Origin: Lutjanus erythropterus | Lineage: Eukaryota; Chordata; Actinopteri; Lutjaniformes; Lutjanidae | Direction: 5' to 3' | Assembly: GCA_020091685.1 (NCBI GenBank) | Contig: CM034598.1 | Coordinates: 20,502,245-20,566,244, forward strand | Length of the DNA stretch: 64,000 nucleotides | Part shown: piece after piece, positions 38,201 through 49,160 of the stretch | Position numbering within the stretch: the stretch's first letter is position 1 | How the letters are laid out: each line of letters begins with the position of its first letter | Notes under the pieces: generated by a model | What the model saw: the letters and a program-made list of their open reading frames with translations, nothing else | Database searches by the model: none | What the model was told of the DNA's origin: nothing | Translations under genes and position numbers: made by a program

Positions 38201-40357
38201 TCATTTTCTATAAGATTATCATATATTTGTTGTGTCACTGTCCTGTAAGAACCCCCAAAAAATTGTAATGTGAAAAGTAACTGAAGTAAAACTTGAATTT
38301 GTACATAAGGACACTACTTGAGTAGATGTACTTAGTTACATCCCACCTCTGAGAATAAGGTCTACGTATACTGTATAATATCATGTCATGTCATACATCA
38401 TTATCTGGCAGAAGGCGACCTGCATTCTGATGGAGCTGCTGCTGGGGTCAGAGGTCACCGGCGGCATCGTGAGCAGTCAGCTGGATGTCACCTCGCAGCA
38501 GCACCTCTTCCTGCTGGGACAGAATGGAGCTCACTTCCTGAGTGTCATGCACCAGACGCAGACTCAGATCATCCTACCAGACCTCAGCGCTCCTCAGAGC
38601 CCTCCGACGCTGCTCATCCAGGGCAGCCCTGACGGAGTGTGTCTGGCTCGGCAGCAGCTCATGGTACAGTGTGCTTTTGTTTAGGCGGAATTGGGTTCAA
38701 GAACAATCCCGAGATGTAGCAAGGATTTTGTATTTTTCATTCTTCTTTCGATCTATATCTTCCTGTGCTGCTGTAACAACAAAAAATTTTCTTTATCTGT
38801 TGTTATTTTACATTCGGTGTGATATATGTATGTCTTTGGGTGCATATCCAGGACTGTCTGCCCGTGTGTTTGATGTTTGACATGCGGGAAGATGGCGAAG
38901 CAGATCCTTGCAAACTGGCTCAGATGATGCAAAACCTTGGAGTCTTCATTAGTGTCAAGCCCAAAGTAAAACAGACCAGCAAGGTACGACTCTCAGCGTA
39001 GCCTTGCTGCTTTGTTATTGTTAGAAATGTTGTTGGCTACCAGGCCCATCTTTTTAAATTCACTTTCAATCTACAGCTTCACTGTAGAGTTTGTGATTGC
39101 TTATTTCATACATGCTAGATTAAATAATAAATGTCTATTGAAATATTTTGTGAATGTACACTTTGATTTTGGATGAAAAACTACTCTGCCCTGTGGTCTC
39201 ACAGGCTGTGGTGTGCTGAATACTGATGTGCAACTCTCTGCTGGTGTATATTTATCAGTCAGTGGTGGTGAAAGGTCTGGAAAGGAACATCTCCTGTCTT
39301 TATGAGGCCCGCCGTCTGCTCCTCGGCCTGGATTCCTGTGAGACTCCCAAGGTAACCGAGATGACCTCTGACCCTGTGTTAGCCGGCAGCGGATTGACCA
39401 ACTATTGGCTGAACATGTTGCTGCAGCAGCTTCGTCTCTCTGAGCAGGGTGAGCATGCACACATACTATATCTTTGTCGTAGCATTTCCATAAATTTGCT
39501 ATATTTTTTTGAGTACTTGTTCCACCACTGGCAAAAACGATTTTATATCCAAACAAGAATTTTACATAATGACTTTAGGTAAAATAAAAGATAACAGGTC
39601 TGGTGAAGGAGATCTTGTGTCTAAATACAACCGCTCCCTCATTAATTTCTCAAATTCAGAAGTACAAATTAATTGGATTTTTTTTTTAAACTCACTGTCT
39701 CGCCCGCTCTTGTTGATCAGGATCTGTTCCGGCTCCCACTCCAGAGAGTGGTACTAAGCCCCGCCCCTCCCCTCCACCAGGCCTTGCCTCGCCCGCTGAC
39801 GAGGGGAGGACAGGACTGAAGGGGACAGACAGCCGGCCACTGGAGAAGGTTTGTCACTGTTTATAGTCAAACTGTGATCAAAACAGTCTCTTCCTGGCAG
39901 TTAAACACCTAACCTGTACACCTTCTTCTTCAGATCCTAGAAAACGAGGACATGTCTGGCCAATCAGAGGATGAGAACTCCAAGGGTGTGGTGATGTCAT
40001 CATCTGAGGTGTCCGATGCAGTCAACGGTATCAGCAGGGTGGGACTGATGGGTCGGAGAGGGAGCCTACAGGGTCCTGAAATTAGCAAGGTGTTCGTCCA
40101 GGGCAGACGCCATTCAACAGGACAGGCGCTGACACACAGGTGATACACAAATACAAACACTTGTGAGGGCATTGTGTTGGCTTATATTGATTCCCTGATG
40201 ACTTACCTTAATATTAACCTGAGTGTGTAAACCATTAAAACACGTCACAACCACAAAATAAATGGTTGACCTTGTGGGGACCAAGGTTTTGTACTCAGAT
40301 TTAAGATGAATCGTCAAAATGCTGGTGAACAGATTTTTGCCTCCTACAGCATGACTA

Positions 40358-40419
<62 letters not shown>

Positions 40420-43400
40420 GCACACACACACACACACACACACAATGTCCACAATGTACAAATACCACAGAGTTAGAGGAAGGACAGCTTGTTGACCTCA
40501 TCTCTATTTTGCTTTTCACTGAGTCTCTGTCCTTTTGTTATTCTGTCTGGAAAAAAAAACAACTTTGTATAACTGTGCAGTTTAATGGAAAGGCTCTATT
40601 TTAATATGATCCATAATTATGACTCTGTCTTTACTTCTTCTTGTTGTATTGCTGCTGTTGCTCTGGGGAAAGAAAGAGTTCAAACCCTCACGAATGTTGC
40701 ACACAGCCATCACAGTTTAACCTTGTCCTTCCATCTGTGTATATGTGTGTGCGTGTGTCTCCTGAATGTCCCAGATTGCTGAGCGCAGAGATTGAGGGAG
40801 GGAGGAGTGAGCGGAGGAATAGCCTGAGGAGAGACATGACGCTGGCTCAGGATGTTCGCACTGACTCATCCGTGGCTGAGGTGAGGAAAAACAGGAATTC
40901 TAGGTCTCTTTTTTTGGCCCCAGAAAATGATGCACTGCATCTGTGAACAGCCTTAACTGTTAACAGATAAATCTCAGTGCAAAGATTTAGAAATAATCAC
41001 TTGTAAACGAGGAGGGAGTATGAAAGAGAGAAAATCATTGGTAGCACTTACACTGTCATAACATTGTTATGACATCTGTCATGAACATGAAGGAGTCTTC
41101 ATGAAGTGATGATGATGATGGTGTTTATGATTGGTGTCACTGAGTTTCATTCGGTCAGATGTCTCATTTTTAATGCAAAGTTGACATTGTTTGAGAAATC
41201 TTTGTCATGCCAACTTGACATTAACCAAACCAATGTCTTTGTTATGTCAACTTGACATTAGCAAAGACAACAACAACCAAGACATAACCAAGACAAAAAT
41301 GTCTTTGTTCTGACAACTTGACATGATCAAACTAAAAACTGTTTAGTATGTGGTTAGTTATGACACTTCATCGTGACACCCTTACAGTTGTCAATATTTT
41401 CCTCAACCTCAAATTAGGTGGTGCATTTTGAACTTCTCCTGTAGAGATGTCATTAAGTTTTATTACACGGTCAAACGCTTTTAGAAAAAAGTTTTGAATG
41501 ATTTTCTGGACTTCAGCTGAAATGGTACAATTTGAACTTAACATTTAATGGCATAAACACATCATTAAATGTCATAAGGCCAGGTTGATGACAGAGTACA
41601 GTACCAAGGTGATTCAACTTACAGAGTTTGCTGATGGACAGATAGTGGTTGGCTTATTTACTTGTTGCTAAAGTAGGCTGACCACTATCTGCTGTAAGGT
41701 CGTTAGCTCAGGTAGCTGTGGAGCTAGCCACCTAATTAGCTGACAGGAGCCAAATCCAGCAAGAAAACCACCTTGGTACTGTCAGTCTGGGAGGCTGTGT
41801 TAAGTTCAGCAAGACGCTGACGATGGCAGGAGGGACGTGCCAGTTGGAAATGCATGTGTGCATTTCTTAATAGAGATGAGTGGAAGGCAAGATTGTTCAC
41901 TCCTTAGTTATTTCCATTATTCATACTTATACATACTTTACTTGATGTCTGAGGAAAATATTCACGATACATTTTACAAACCAACCACATATGACAGTAT
42001 AATGTCATGTTAAAACATAAAGCTAAACAGGTTCTTTGATAATGTCAAAATGTCAAAGACATTTTTGTCTCGGTCAATGTTAAGTTGTCATACCAGACAT
42101 CTCATTGTCAACTTTGCATTAAAAATGACATAACTGACTGAGTGAAAGTTAATGACAACAGCCATAAACATTCAGAAAGAGCTCTTCAAGGTCATCACAG
42201 GTGTAATGACAAGGTTATGACAATGTAATGACAGTCTTATGCACACCCCTTCAAATAAAGTGTTACCAAAAGATTTAATGCCTTAGACTCGTGTACATCA
42301 AACTAAAGGAAGATTGAAAACAAGAGGAACATTTTATTTGTGGTGTTATGTAACCCGTTTATTCTCACATTCCTGACCATGGTGCAATTTGATTTTCAGA
42401 ATTGATTTTTGTGTTTGTTTGCTTCCCTTCTTATTTGTCATCTCCCTCTCTCAAAGGTTACTGCACCAAGAATTAACAAGCAGCAGAAGTGTTAGGTTGC
42501 CCCTGCCTGACCTCAGTAACCAGGGGAAAAAATAATTCAATTTCATGCATTATTTACTCATGCTATTTCCTGTTTGTGCTTTGTAGGATTATGACTATGA
42601 GAAGAAGAAACTGCTGGCAACCAGAGGTTAGTGCTCCTAAATGTTTAATATTTCTTCCTGTCTTACAATGATTTTCAGGAGCTCTGCACAGCAACAGTTA
42701 GAGCACTGCTAAGCAAGCATTTCTTTTTTATTGATCTATAGCTGCTGCAGATAAATATATTAAAAACACATTTTGCAGGGGAAAATGGTCCAATATTCTC
42801 ACTGCATATTGCTGTTTTGCTCATCAAACAGCCACTTATATACAACCAAGCTGTTGTTTTTGGAGATGAACAGGGAACATACTAGGAAAAGTAATCTAAG
42901 TAAGCACCTCAAACAATACTAGATCAAGGGAATTATTTAGTTTTCTGTAAAAGTTCTCAGGTTTTGGTCATAATGTTGTTAAAACATGATTTAATGTCAC
43001 ATGATTATCCAGGATGAAGTAGCCCTTTTGGTTTATTCAAGCACGTTATGGAGGGAACACATTAATATCCAGAACAGAGGCAGGGACTTGATAGAGGGGG
43101 CCCATTTCAGTGCTGCTCACTGCCAAGACAACTGATGAAGGGGACCTGTTTATGGGCTACACTGTGCCAGAGTTATAATAGAGTAGCACTGGCACTCCTA
43201 CTTAATTCACACGGGGCAGATACACAATGCTGACAACACACACATGCATCCAGGGCACGGCTGTGTGTGTGCGCACTCTCATACACGCACATGCTTGGAC
43301 ACACACACAGGAAACAGTGCCTCATCCATCATGCCGAATGAGAGATACTGGGAAGATCTGCAGCCAAATGGTACTAAATTCCCTCAGTGTTGCTTTATGG

Positions 43401-46400
43401 GATTATGAATTAGCAGTTTGAATGGGCCATCTGCCTCACAGTCATTAAGACACCCATATGCCAGTATATGAATGGGACATTTACTCACAAAAAAGACACA
43501 CACTCATACACACACAAATGACAACCCACAGTTATAATCTTATTGATATCACACTCTTTGGAGTGCTGTTGCGGTTTTTTATCACACATTCACACATTGA
43601 TCCTGTTCCAGTGCCAAAAGTGGCCCAGGGTCACCTGTTCGTCGGTGGAGAGTGTGTATCTGTCTCAGTCTCAGAAATTTGAGTTTTATTAAGTATGCCA
43701 CATGCTGGCAAGGAGAGGCACTGTTTGTGATTCATTATTTAACACCTGAACCCAGCTTGTCCAATTCAGAATATCAGAGGAGATGTGGAAAACCTGCAAT
43801 GCATTTTCATGATGGACAGACTGTGGCTATATGCACCGTGTTATCACTGTGCCATTCCATACTTTTAAATTAACGATAGATCAACTGACTATATGAAAAT
43901 TGAAAGGTAGTGGCAAACCCACAGAGAATTATCACCAAATCTGCAGTTCTCCTCAAAACTAGAATTAGTAGAATTCTCCTAAAAATACAATGTATAGACT
44001 CATATAAACATAATTACTCTAAATCACAACATATTATCCACTAGAAGTGTGTGATGGTGGTTATATGCAGAGACCCTGGTGTCACATATTTTGCAGTGAC
44101 ATTTGTCTTTTGGCAGTGGTGCTTATCTCCCTACCGATAACAGCGCAAAGGTTTTAAGGTTGGGGCAATAAGAACGTAGCAATGAACTGTTTAATCTCTG
44201 TCTCCATCTCTGTCCTCTGTTCTCTGTCTGTGAGAGCTGCAAAAAATGATACACACACACACACACACACACAGGCAGAGCAAACTGAGGATCGCTTTAG
44301 TTGTATTCATACAAAATGTGGCATTCTACAGAGGTGTGTATTCATGTTTTAGTTACTAGCCGGTGAAAGTAACGTTTAACAGCTATGAGCCAAATGTTTC
44401 TCTGGGAAGTTGGAGAGCAAAACAACTGAAAGATGAGAAAATGTTGGCTTTCCATTCATCAAATGGCCAGAGACATGACTCTAACTACTACTCGATGTGT
44501 AAATCAGCGCACGTTTCCAAACACGTGTTGTGTTTCGCGCTTGTGTACAGTGCCCCCAAGTGACCGAAAAAATAAGTTAATGCAGCTTCTAAGTCTGTAT
44601 TTTCTTTCTGTGTGTGTTTTTATTTGTTATGTCAGCCATGCAGAGGAAGCCCGTGGTCACAGAGGTCCGGACGCCCACAGACACCTGGAGTGGCCTCGGC
44701 TTCTCCAAGTCCATGCCAGCTGAGGCTGTTAAAGAGCTGCGCAACATCAGCCGACGCAGCTACAAACCCTACCTGAGCACAATCAGCAGTCAGGTACAAA
44801 TGAACATCATGCTAACTCAGAGGTCCAGGTTTAGATTCAGGGTGAGTCACTAGAAGGATTGTGCAGAAATAGAATATAATATACAGCAGATGTGGGTCCT
44901 CCTTCACACTTGGAATGGGGAAATGTGCAAACTTACTGCTAGATGACATTAAATCATACACACTGGTCCTTTAATGTCTGGCTTAATAAAATGGACTTGC
45001 AACTTCGTCTCATTCACTTTGATTGTTACTATTAGTTTGAGTTGGCTTCTCTTCTAAGCTTTTGCTTAACTTGCTGAATTCTTTTGAGCTGCCAAAGCTG
45101 TTTTTTGCTGCAGTGGCGGTAAAACAAGCACCCCTACTGCGACGCCACCAACACAATCTCGTTTATTGGTATTGCCCTCTAACAGTTTAAAGCATTTATC
45201 TCACTGAGGGGTAAGTACTCCCAATTTGTCTGCTCAATTACCTGGGGTCTGATACTATCACCTCAGTCAACACAGGCAGTCCGGCTCAACCTGTTTACCT
45301 GAGCTGTTTCAGCTCATCTAAAAAGTCTCCTGAACGGCTGCTCTCTGAATGCTCAGTGATGGAGAAGCAGACTCATTTAGGTTAATAAGAGCAAGAGGTA
45401 TTCCTGCGATGAGTTCAATTTCCTTCTGAGATCCAGGCAGCTTGGAGGAAGCAGTGACTATGCTCAGTGCATTGATAATTTCCAGTGAGAGAGCGCTACT
45501 ATCATGGGTCAGGCAAGAGAGGCAAAAGAGCTGCTTTAGAAACATGATTAATGGCCTTTCTTATTAAAGTTCCTATGAAAAGGCAAGTAGAGTGCTTTTT
45601 GGTTCCCTGCAAAACAGGCAGCTAGGGAAGGACTTGTTGCAGATATCGATTTGCGATTACAGCCAAAGGCTAAAGCTGTCCATGGATGTAGGAAGGACAG
45701 CATTCCTATTAGCAGACTCTTTCCGGACTGAAAACTCCTAGTGAACACGACCAGACTGGGACCAAAACAGCCTGCGATACCAGTGGAGGCCAGTTTGGCA
45801 ACAGGGAACAGGCTATAGTATTGAGGTGGTTTTCTTGCTGTGTTGCTGCACTGGGAGGCTGCTGAGCCTGGCTCTCTTGCTGGCTAACAGCAGGTAACAG
45901 TTACGGTCACCTACTTTAGCAACAAGTCAGGTAAAGCTATCTGTCAGTCAGCAAAGCTCTGTAATTAAATAACTGATAAGCACTTAAACTGAGCAGCTGG
46001 AGGGCATCAGAGGGAAAACCCGTCTATAAAATATGACACATTTTCACCCAAATCAGTGCATACATTTGTATTAATACATTTTGTACTGTGAATGGTGAAT
46101 GGATGTATTTTCCTTCCATGCTCTGCTGTGTCATAAGTGAGAAACATTTCATTGGAAGCAAATTTAGTGTTCACCCCCAAGTGAAGGATGAGTCATCAAC
46201 AGTTCTTAATCATTTTCCAGGAACAGACAAATCCTGAAATACCATTAAAAATACCCAAGAATATTTACAAAACTTTTTTGTAATTGTTGGGCCAGATACT
46301 CGTGCACAGATCAATACATATGTGATAAAACATTTGAACATTCATTTTGACCTAGTTGGAACTTTAAGCCTTTCTGTGCATATTATGTCCACTTAAACGT

Positions 46401-48604
46401 TCTGCACACGGCAGCATTTGCGATCACTCGAGACTGTTTGTCTCATGACCTCCAGCGCTGACAAAGAGGAGCAAGATGAAAGAAGGGGATGGTGACAGAA
46501 GTACAAGGTGCTGCTGTGAAATGTTCGCAGATGAAAGAAAACACAAGTTAATTTTTAATACCACCATAATGTCTCTGTCTCCTTCTAGTCACGGGCTGCA
46601 CAGATGGGAAAGGTGTCTAACGGGAGCGACTCTGAGAACTGGAGGGACAGACGTGGATCCACATCTTCATCCCTGCCTGCCTCCTCTTCCTCCTCTTCCT
46701 CCTCCTCCCCCTCCTCGCCCCCATCTACTTTCTCCTCATCCACCTCCTCCTTCCCTGCATTTGCATCCTCAGTGAACAGAAGCAGAAATGACAAACTCTG
46801 TAAGTCTTACTTGTGTTTTTAAAGGGATACTTCACCCCTAAATTAAAAACCCATTTTTTTTTCTTTTGCCTGTTCTATTTATCCATATAGATTGTTTTGG
46901 TGTGGATTGACAAGTTTTTGAGATTCCTGTTGTAGTTTCAAATCTATTTTTTGGCACTTTGTACACCACAAGCCATATGCCATCTAGTTCATATTTCATA
47001 TTTTAGAGAAGGCAGATGTCTCAAAAACTCAGCAACTCACACCAAAACATTTTTTATGGCTTCCTTCTACTGTCCATTAAGCCATGTTTCTATTGCCAAG
47101 GCCTGCACACAATGAGGTTTGATTTATTGAAGTTATATCCATACATATTTGTATGCACCAGGCAAATTCAACATTTTGCTTTTTACAACTATCTAGTTAG
47201 ATAAATGGCACTAGAGGTAAGAAGAAAGTTTGTGTTTTTGATCTTGGGGTGAACTGTCTCATTAAGCCGAACAAAATAAATTGGACTGCTCTTAACTCTT
47301 TCCTCTGAACTGTGACCTCTGATGTGTAGCGGAGAGCTTCTCAAGCAGTTACTGTGAAGGTGTTTGCTCACTGAGGAGGGCATCAACCTGCAGTCAGCGG
47401 AGCCCCTCGCCCCAAATGACGGATGACCTGCCTGAGCTGCTCAGTCAACTTGGCCTCATTAAATACATTGATGTGTTTGAACAACAAGAGGTAAACATAT
47501 GCGGCGACTCGCATTGAGTTGTTTTGTGAGTGCAAATATTTAAAGGGCGAACCCCTCTGCATTATGTTGCAAGGTTTTCAAATGGAAACTCCCACTCAGC
47601 CATTAGCAAAAGGCAGTGACGTAGATTACAGCGCCGGTTCACTCCATTCTAAAATCAGGTGTTTTATGTTTCACAGTAAAAAGTTATTTACACCATCATT
47701 AAGACTCTTTACAGATTTGCCTCGATCTACAGACACAATCGGCACGTCATTTACTCAGTAACATCACTGAGTAACCTGTGATTAAGCATTGGCCACAGTA
47801 TGGACTGGCCACGATCCACAGTTTAGGATTTGCAGATGGCCTGAAGCCACAGATCTCTTCTTTTATTGTCCTTCGTTCTTTGGGGAAATAAAGAAAATTG
47901 TAAACTGGGTTTATTTTTATTGTTTTGATGCAGCAGCATTTAGGCATGTTGCCACTAGTTTTTTCAATTGATGTTGGCACTTTTACAGTTCTCTGATCAA
48001 TGCTAGTGAATGATATGAAATACTCATAAGAACAAAAATAATGAACTTTTAAAGTTCTAAAAACAGTTATTGGTGTGTGAAAATACAGTTTCATCATCTT
48101 TTACACATGCCACACACTACTTTTATGTTGGGTTGGGTTCTCACAGAAGAGACACATAGATACACGCAAACACGCGCACACACTCTTGTCCCCTTGCCAA
48201 AAGCGTTATTCATTATGAATGAGCATCATGGTGCAACTGCTATCTGTTCTCATCCAGATTGACTACCAGACATTCCTCACTCTGTCTGATGAAGATCTGA
48301 AGGAAGTCGGCGTCTCCACCTTTGGAGCCAGACGCAAGATGTTACTGGCAATCTCAGGTGAGAATCTGATGTCCTAGGTTGGACTCAGATCAGCGTTCTC
48401 CATCTGTTAACGTGGTAGGTGGCGCTTGCCTCCTCTTGTGACACTGATTTAAGTTATTTATCTTCCCATCCAGACCTGAACAAGAGCAAGAGAAGACTCT
48501 CAGATACACCCACGGTGAAGCCTGGGTATCTGGAAGGTGGTGCTAGTGGTCGACTACCACGAATCATGGATCTAGAAATTGCTGCTCAGAGTAATCGCTG
48601 GTGA
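32203..48604 (+). CDS. bicc2: Bicaudal-C family RNA-binding protein, probably bicc2 (complete)
   Basis: Nineteen coding exons splice in frame: 32203-32461, 35375-35421, 35784-35853, 35990-36069, 36351-36512, 37086-37139, 37409-37624, 38412-38663, 38852-38983, 39259-39448, 39721-39848, 39934-40139, 40775-40880, 42587-42626, 44636-44793, 46589-46799, 47330-47490, 48258-48357 and 48474-48604. They give 900 residues (human BICC1 974). Bicaudal-C proteins bind target mRNAs through KH domains and polymerise through a C-terminal SAM domain into cytoplasmic granules that control translation. Order here: acidic leader, KH1 (GAKS loop 120-123), KH2 (GKGG 172-175), a KH-like domain (about 225-296), KH3 (GQNG 332-335), a second KH-like domain (about 381-450), a Ser/Arg-rich linker, SAM (about 803-863) and a tail with GGASGRLPR and a terminal Trp. 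Sequence differs from BICC1 in the leader, KH1 and linker, which favours bicc2 over bicc1a/b. The family is certain; the paralogue is likely. Confidence 0.93.
33215..33535. repeat. Degraded dispersed repeat in bicc2 intron 1
   Basis: The segment opens GGGCTGAGTATTAGGGGTAT with AAGAAAATATCCATACACTT and ends near GTACACAGCCCTACTGAAT. These ends are complementary in part and typical of a common fish element. No target-site duplication was seen. Confidence 0.45.
34330..34720. repeat. Tandem pair of an about 233-bp dispersed unit in bicc2 intron 1
   Basis: Two consecutive units share ATGTTTTCTCAAGTAC, CTGAAGTAATGTC, AAAATTACCTCAACTTGTCT and TCAACTTAA in the same order, offset by about 233 bp (34354 and 34587). 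A third related copy sits in the opposite orientation at 4432-4566, inside the MITE of the apbb3 intron. Confidence 0.75.
35784..37139 (+). other. bicc2: bicc2 exons coding KH1 and KH2
   Basis: The KH1 core is KWPSKLKIGAKSKKDPHVKV. It keeps the GAKS loop, the counterpart of the loop mutated to GDDS in BICC1 studies. KH2 (36351-36512 with 37086-37139) reads VTLKMDVAYTEHSHVIGKGG and then GNIKKVME. The invariant GKGG is followed by Gly-Asn where human BICC1 has Asn-Asn. CHIHFPDSNR is fully conserved. The intron between the two KH2 exons carries MITE copy B. Confidence 0.92.
36567..37036. repeat. Long-inverted-repeat MITE, copy B (bicc2 intron between KH2 exons)
   Basis: The left end reads TTAAAGGCATGGTTTGGATT with GATTGTATGAGGTAC, and has AGGGTCAGCAACAGAATGTG inside. 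The right part has the complementary TTTTGCTGCTGACCCT and TTACAACCCAGCTTC ending at CTATCCTTTTAA. Its end and core motifs match copy A at 20833-21335. It ends about 50 bp before the acceptor at 37085. Confidence 0.7.
37880..38352. repeat. AGTGGTGGAAAGTAC-type dispersed repeat in bicc2 intron
   Basis: The copy contains repeated AAAGTACT motifs and the GTTTAATCTACAACAATGCC block, and ends CTTAGTTACATCCCACCTCTG. It is related to 29500-29777. The element ends only about 60 bp before the KH3 exon acceptor. Confidence 0.6.
38412..39448 (+). other. bicc2: bicc2 exons coding KH3 and the second KH-like domain
   Basis: The KH3 exon 38412-38663 encodes QLDVTSQQHLFLLGQNG, with a GQNG loop where human BICC1 has GRNG. 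The exons at 38852-38983 and 39259-39448 encode CLPVCLMFDM, FISVKPKVKQ, and then SVVVKGLERN with LYEARRLLLGL. These are the helix and strand blocks of the final KH-like domain. The exon 39259-39448 then runs into a linker unlike the BICC1 one. Confidence 0.9.
40360..40444. repeat. (CA)n microsatellite with CG interruptions
   Basis: About 85 bp of CA with two internal GCACG interruptions near 40415 lies in a bicc2 intron. It is the longest simple repeat in the window. Confidence 0.95.
41040..42270. repeat. 1.2-kb inverted-repeat DNA element in bicc2 intron
   Basis: The left end ATTGGTAGCACTTACACTGT and the right end, in reverse TTGGTAACACTTTATTTGAA, are imperfect inverted repeats. They are followed by mirrored TGTCATAAC/GTTATGACA motifs and paired inner blocks (GTCAACTTTGCATTAAAAAT against ATTTTTAATGCAAAGTTGAC). 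The middle, near 41630-41790, has a different sequence and shares TTGTTGCTAAAGTAGG in reverse with 45.9 kb, suggesting a nested insertion. No transposase frame is present. Confidence 0.7.
44250..44273. repeat. Short (CA)n microsatellite
   Basis: Twenty-four bp of pure AC repeat lies in the bicc2 intron before exon 44636-44793. Confidence 0.9.
45100..45990. repeat. Probable dispersed repeat in bicc2 intron
   Basis: The segment contains GTCACCTACTTTAGCAACAA and TTTTCTTGCTGTGTTGCTGC, which match in reverse the core of the element at 41.6-41.8 kb. Boundaries are uncertain. No coding sequence was found. Confidence 0.35.
46819..47268. repeat. MITE directly after bicc2 exon 46589-46799
   Basis: The left end TTTAAAGGGATACTTCACCC and the right end, in reverse CTTAATGAGACAGTTCACCC, are terminal inverted repeats of a very common fish MITE type. 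The element starts about 20 bp after the splice donor and ends about 60 bp before the next acceptor, so it fills almost the whole intron. Confidence 0.75.
47330..48604 (+). other. bicc2: bicc2 exons coding the SAM domain and C-terminus
   Basis: The three exons 47330-47490, 48258-48357 and 48474-48604 encode DLPELLSQLGLIKYIDVFEQ, then TFLTLSDEDLKEVGVSTFG and ARRKMLLAIS. This is a complete SAM fold with the conserved DLKE mid-loop and GARRKM end-helix residues that drive head-to-tail polymerisation in BICC1. After it, YLEGGASGRLPR and the final NRW match the BICC1 tail. The stop TGA is at 48602-48604. Confidence 0.93.
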
Positions 48605-49090
48605 GAGGAAACGCCAACCAGCTCTGAGCTCCATCTGTCCGACATGGAGCAACTCAGCCTCTTAAGAAGTATACAGTGATGCTGTTGCCAGTGCAGAGGT
48701 CTAATCTGCTTGTTATTTATTATAAATGCAAAAGCAGAAAAATGCCCTGAAGAGCAGCAAACATTACGTAAACATGCGAATCCAGTGCCTTTAATCTACA
48801 GCCATACCCCAAAGCTTTTTATACAAAATCAAGACAAGGAGGTGTTCCTTTCCAAACCTCTGATCCTACATGAAACAAAAATGTATGAAACATAAACATG
48901 TTGATCCTTTGTGGTGTCTTTTATCATCATGAAGTGCCTTTCTCATGCAAACTATCACTCCTGTGCTTTTACCATGTGTTTAAATCCATGTTAACCACTA
49001 CATTTATGCAATTGTAAATAGACATTTACAAAAATAAAAGACACTGTACTATGATAGTGAAGATTAATAAAATGTTTATCCATCTAGACC
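48605..49090 (+). other. bicc2: bicc2 3' UTR with polyadenylation signals
   Basis: Two AATAAA hexamers lie at 49033-49038 and 49066-49071, about 430-470 nt after the stop. A dispersed repeat begins just after them at about 49086. Confidence 0.65.
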
Positions 49091-49160
49091 AGGGACGGGC
49101 AATTATTTTTCATTGGGGGCCACATGAGAATCAATCGGGTTGATGAGGGCCACAGACAAA
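49086..49160. repeat. Start of a dispersed GGGCAATTA-type repeat after bicc2
   Basis: CAGGGACGGGCAATTATTTT followed by GGGGGCCACATGAGAATCA is the typical left end of a common fish hAT-like non-autonomous element. The right end was not identified. Confidence 0.45.
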
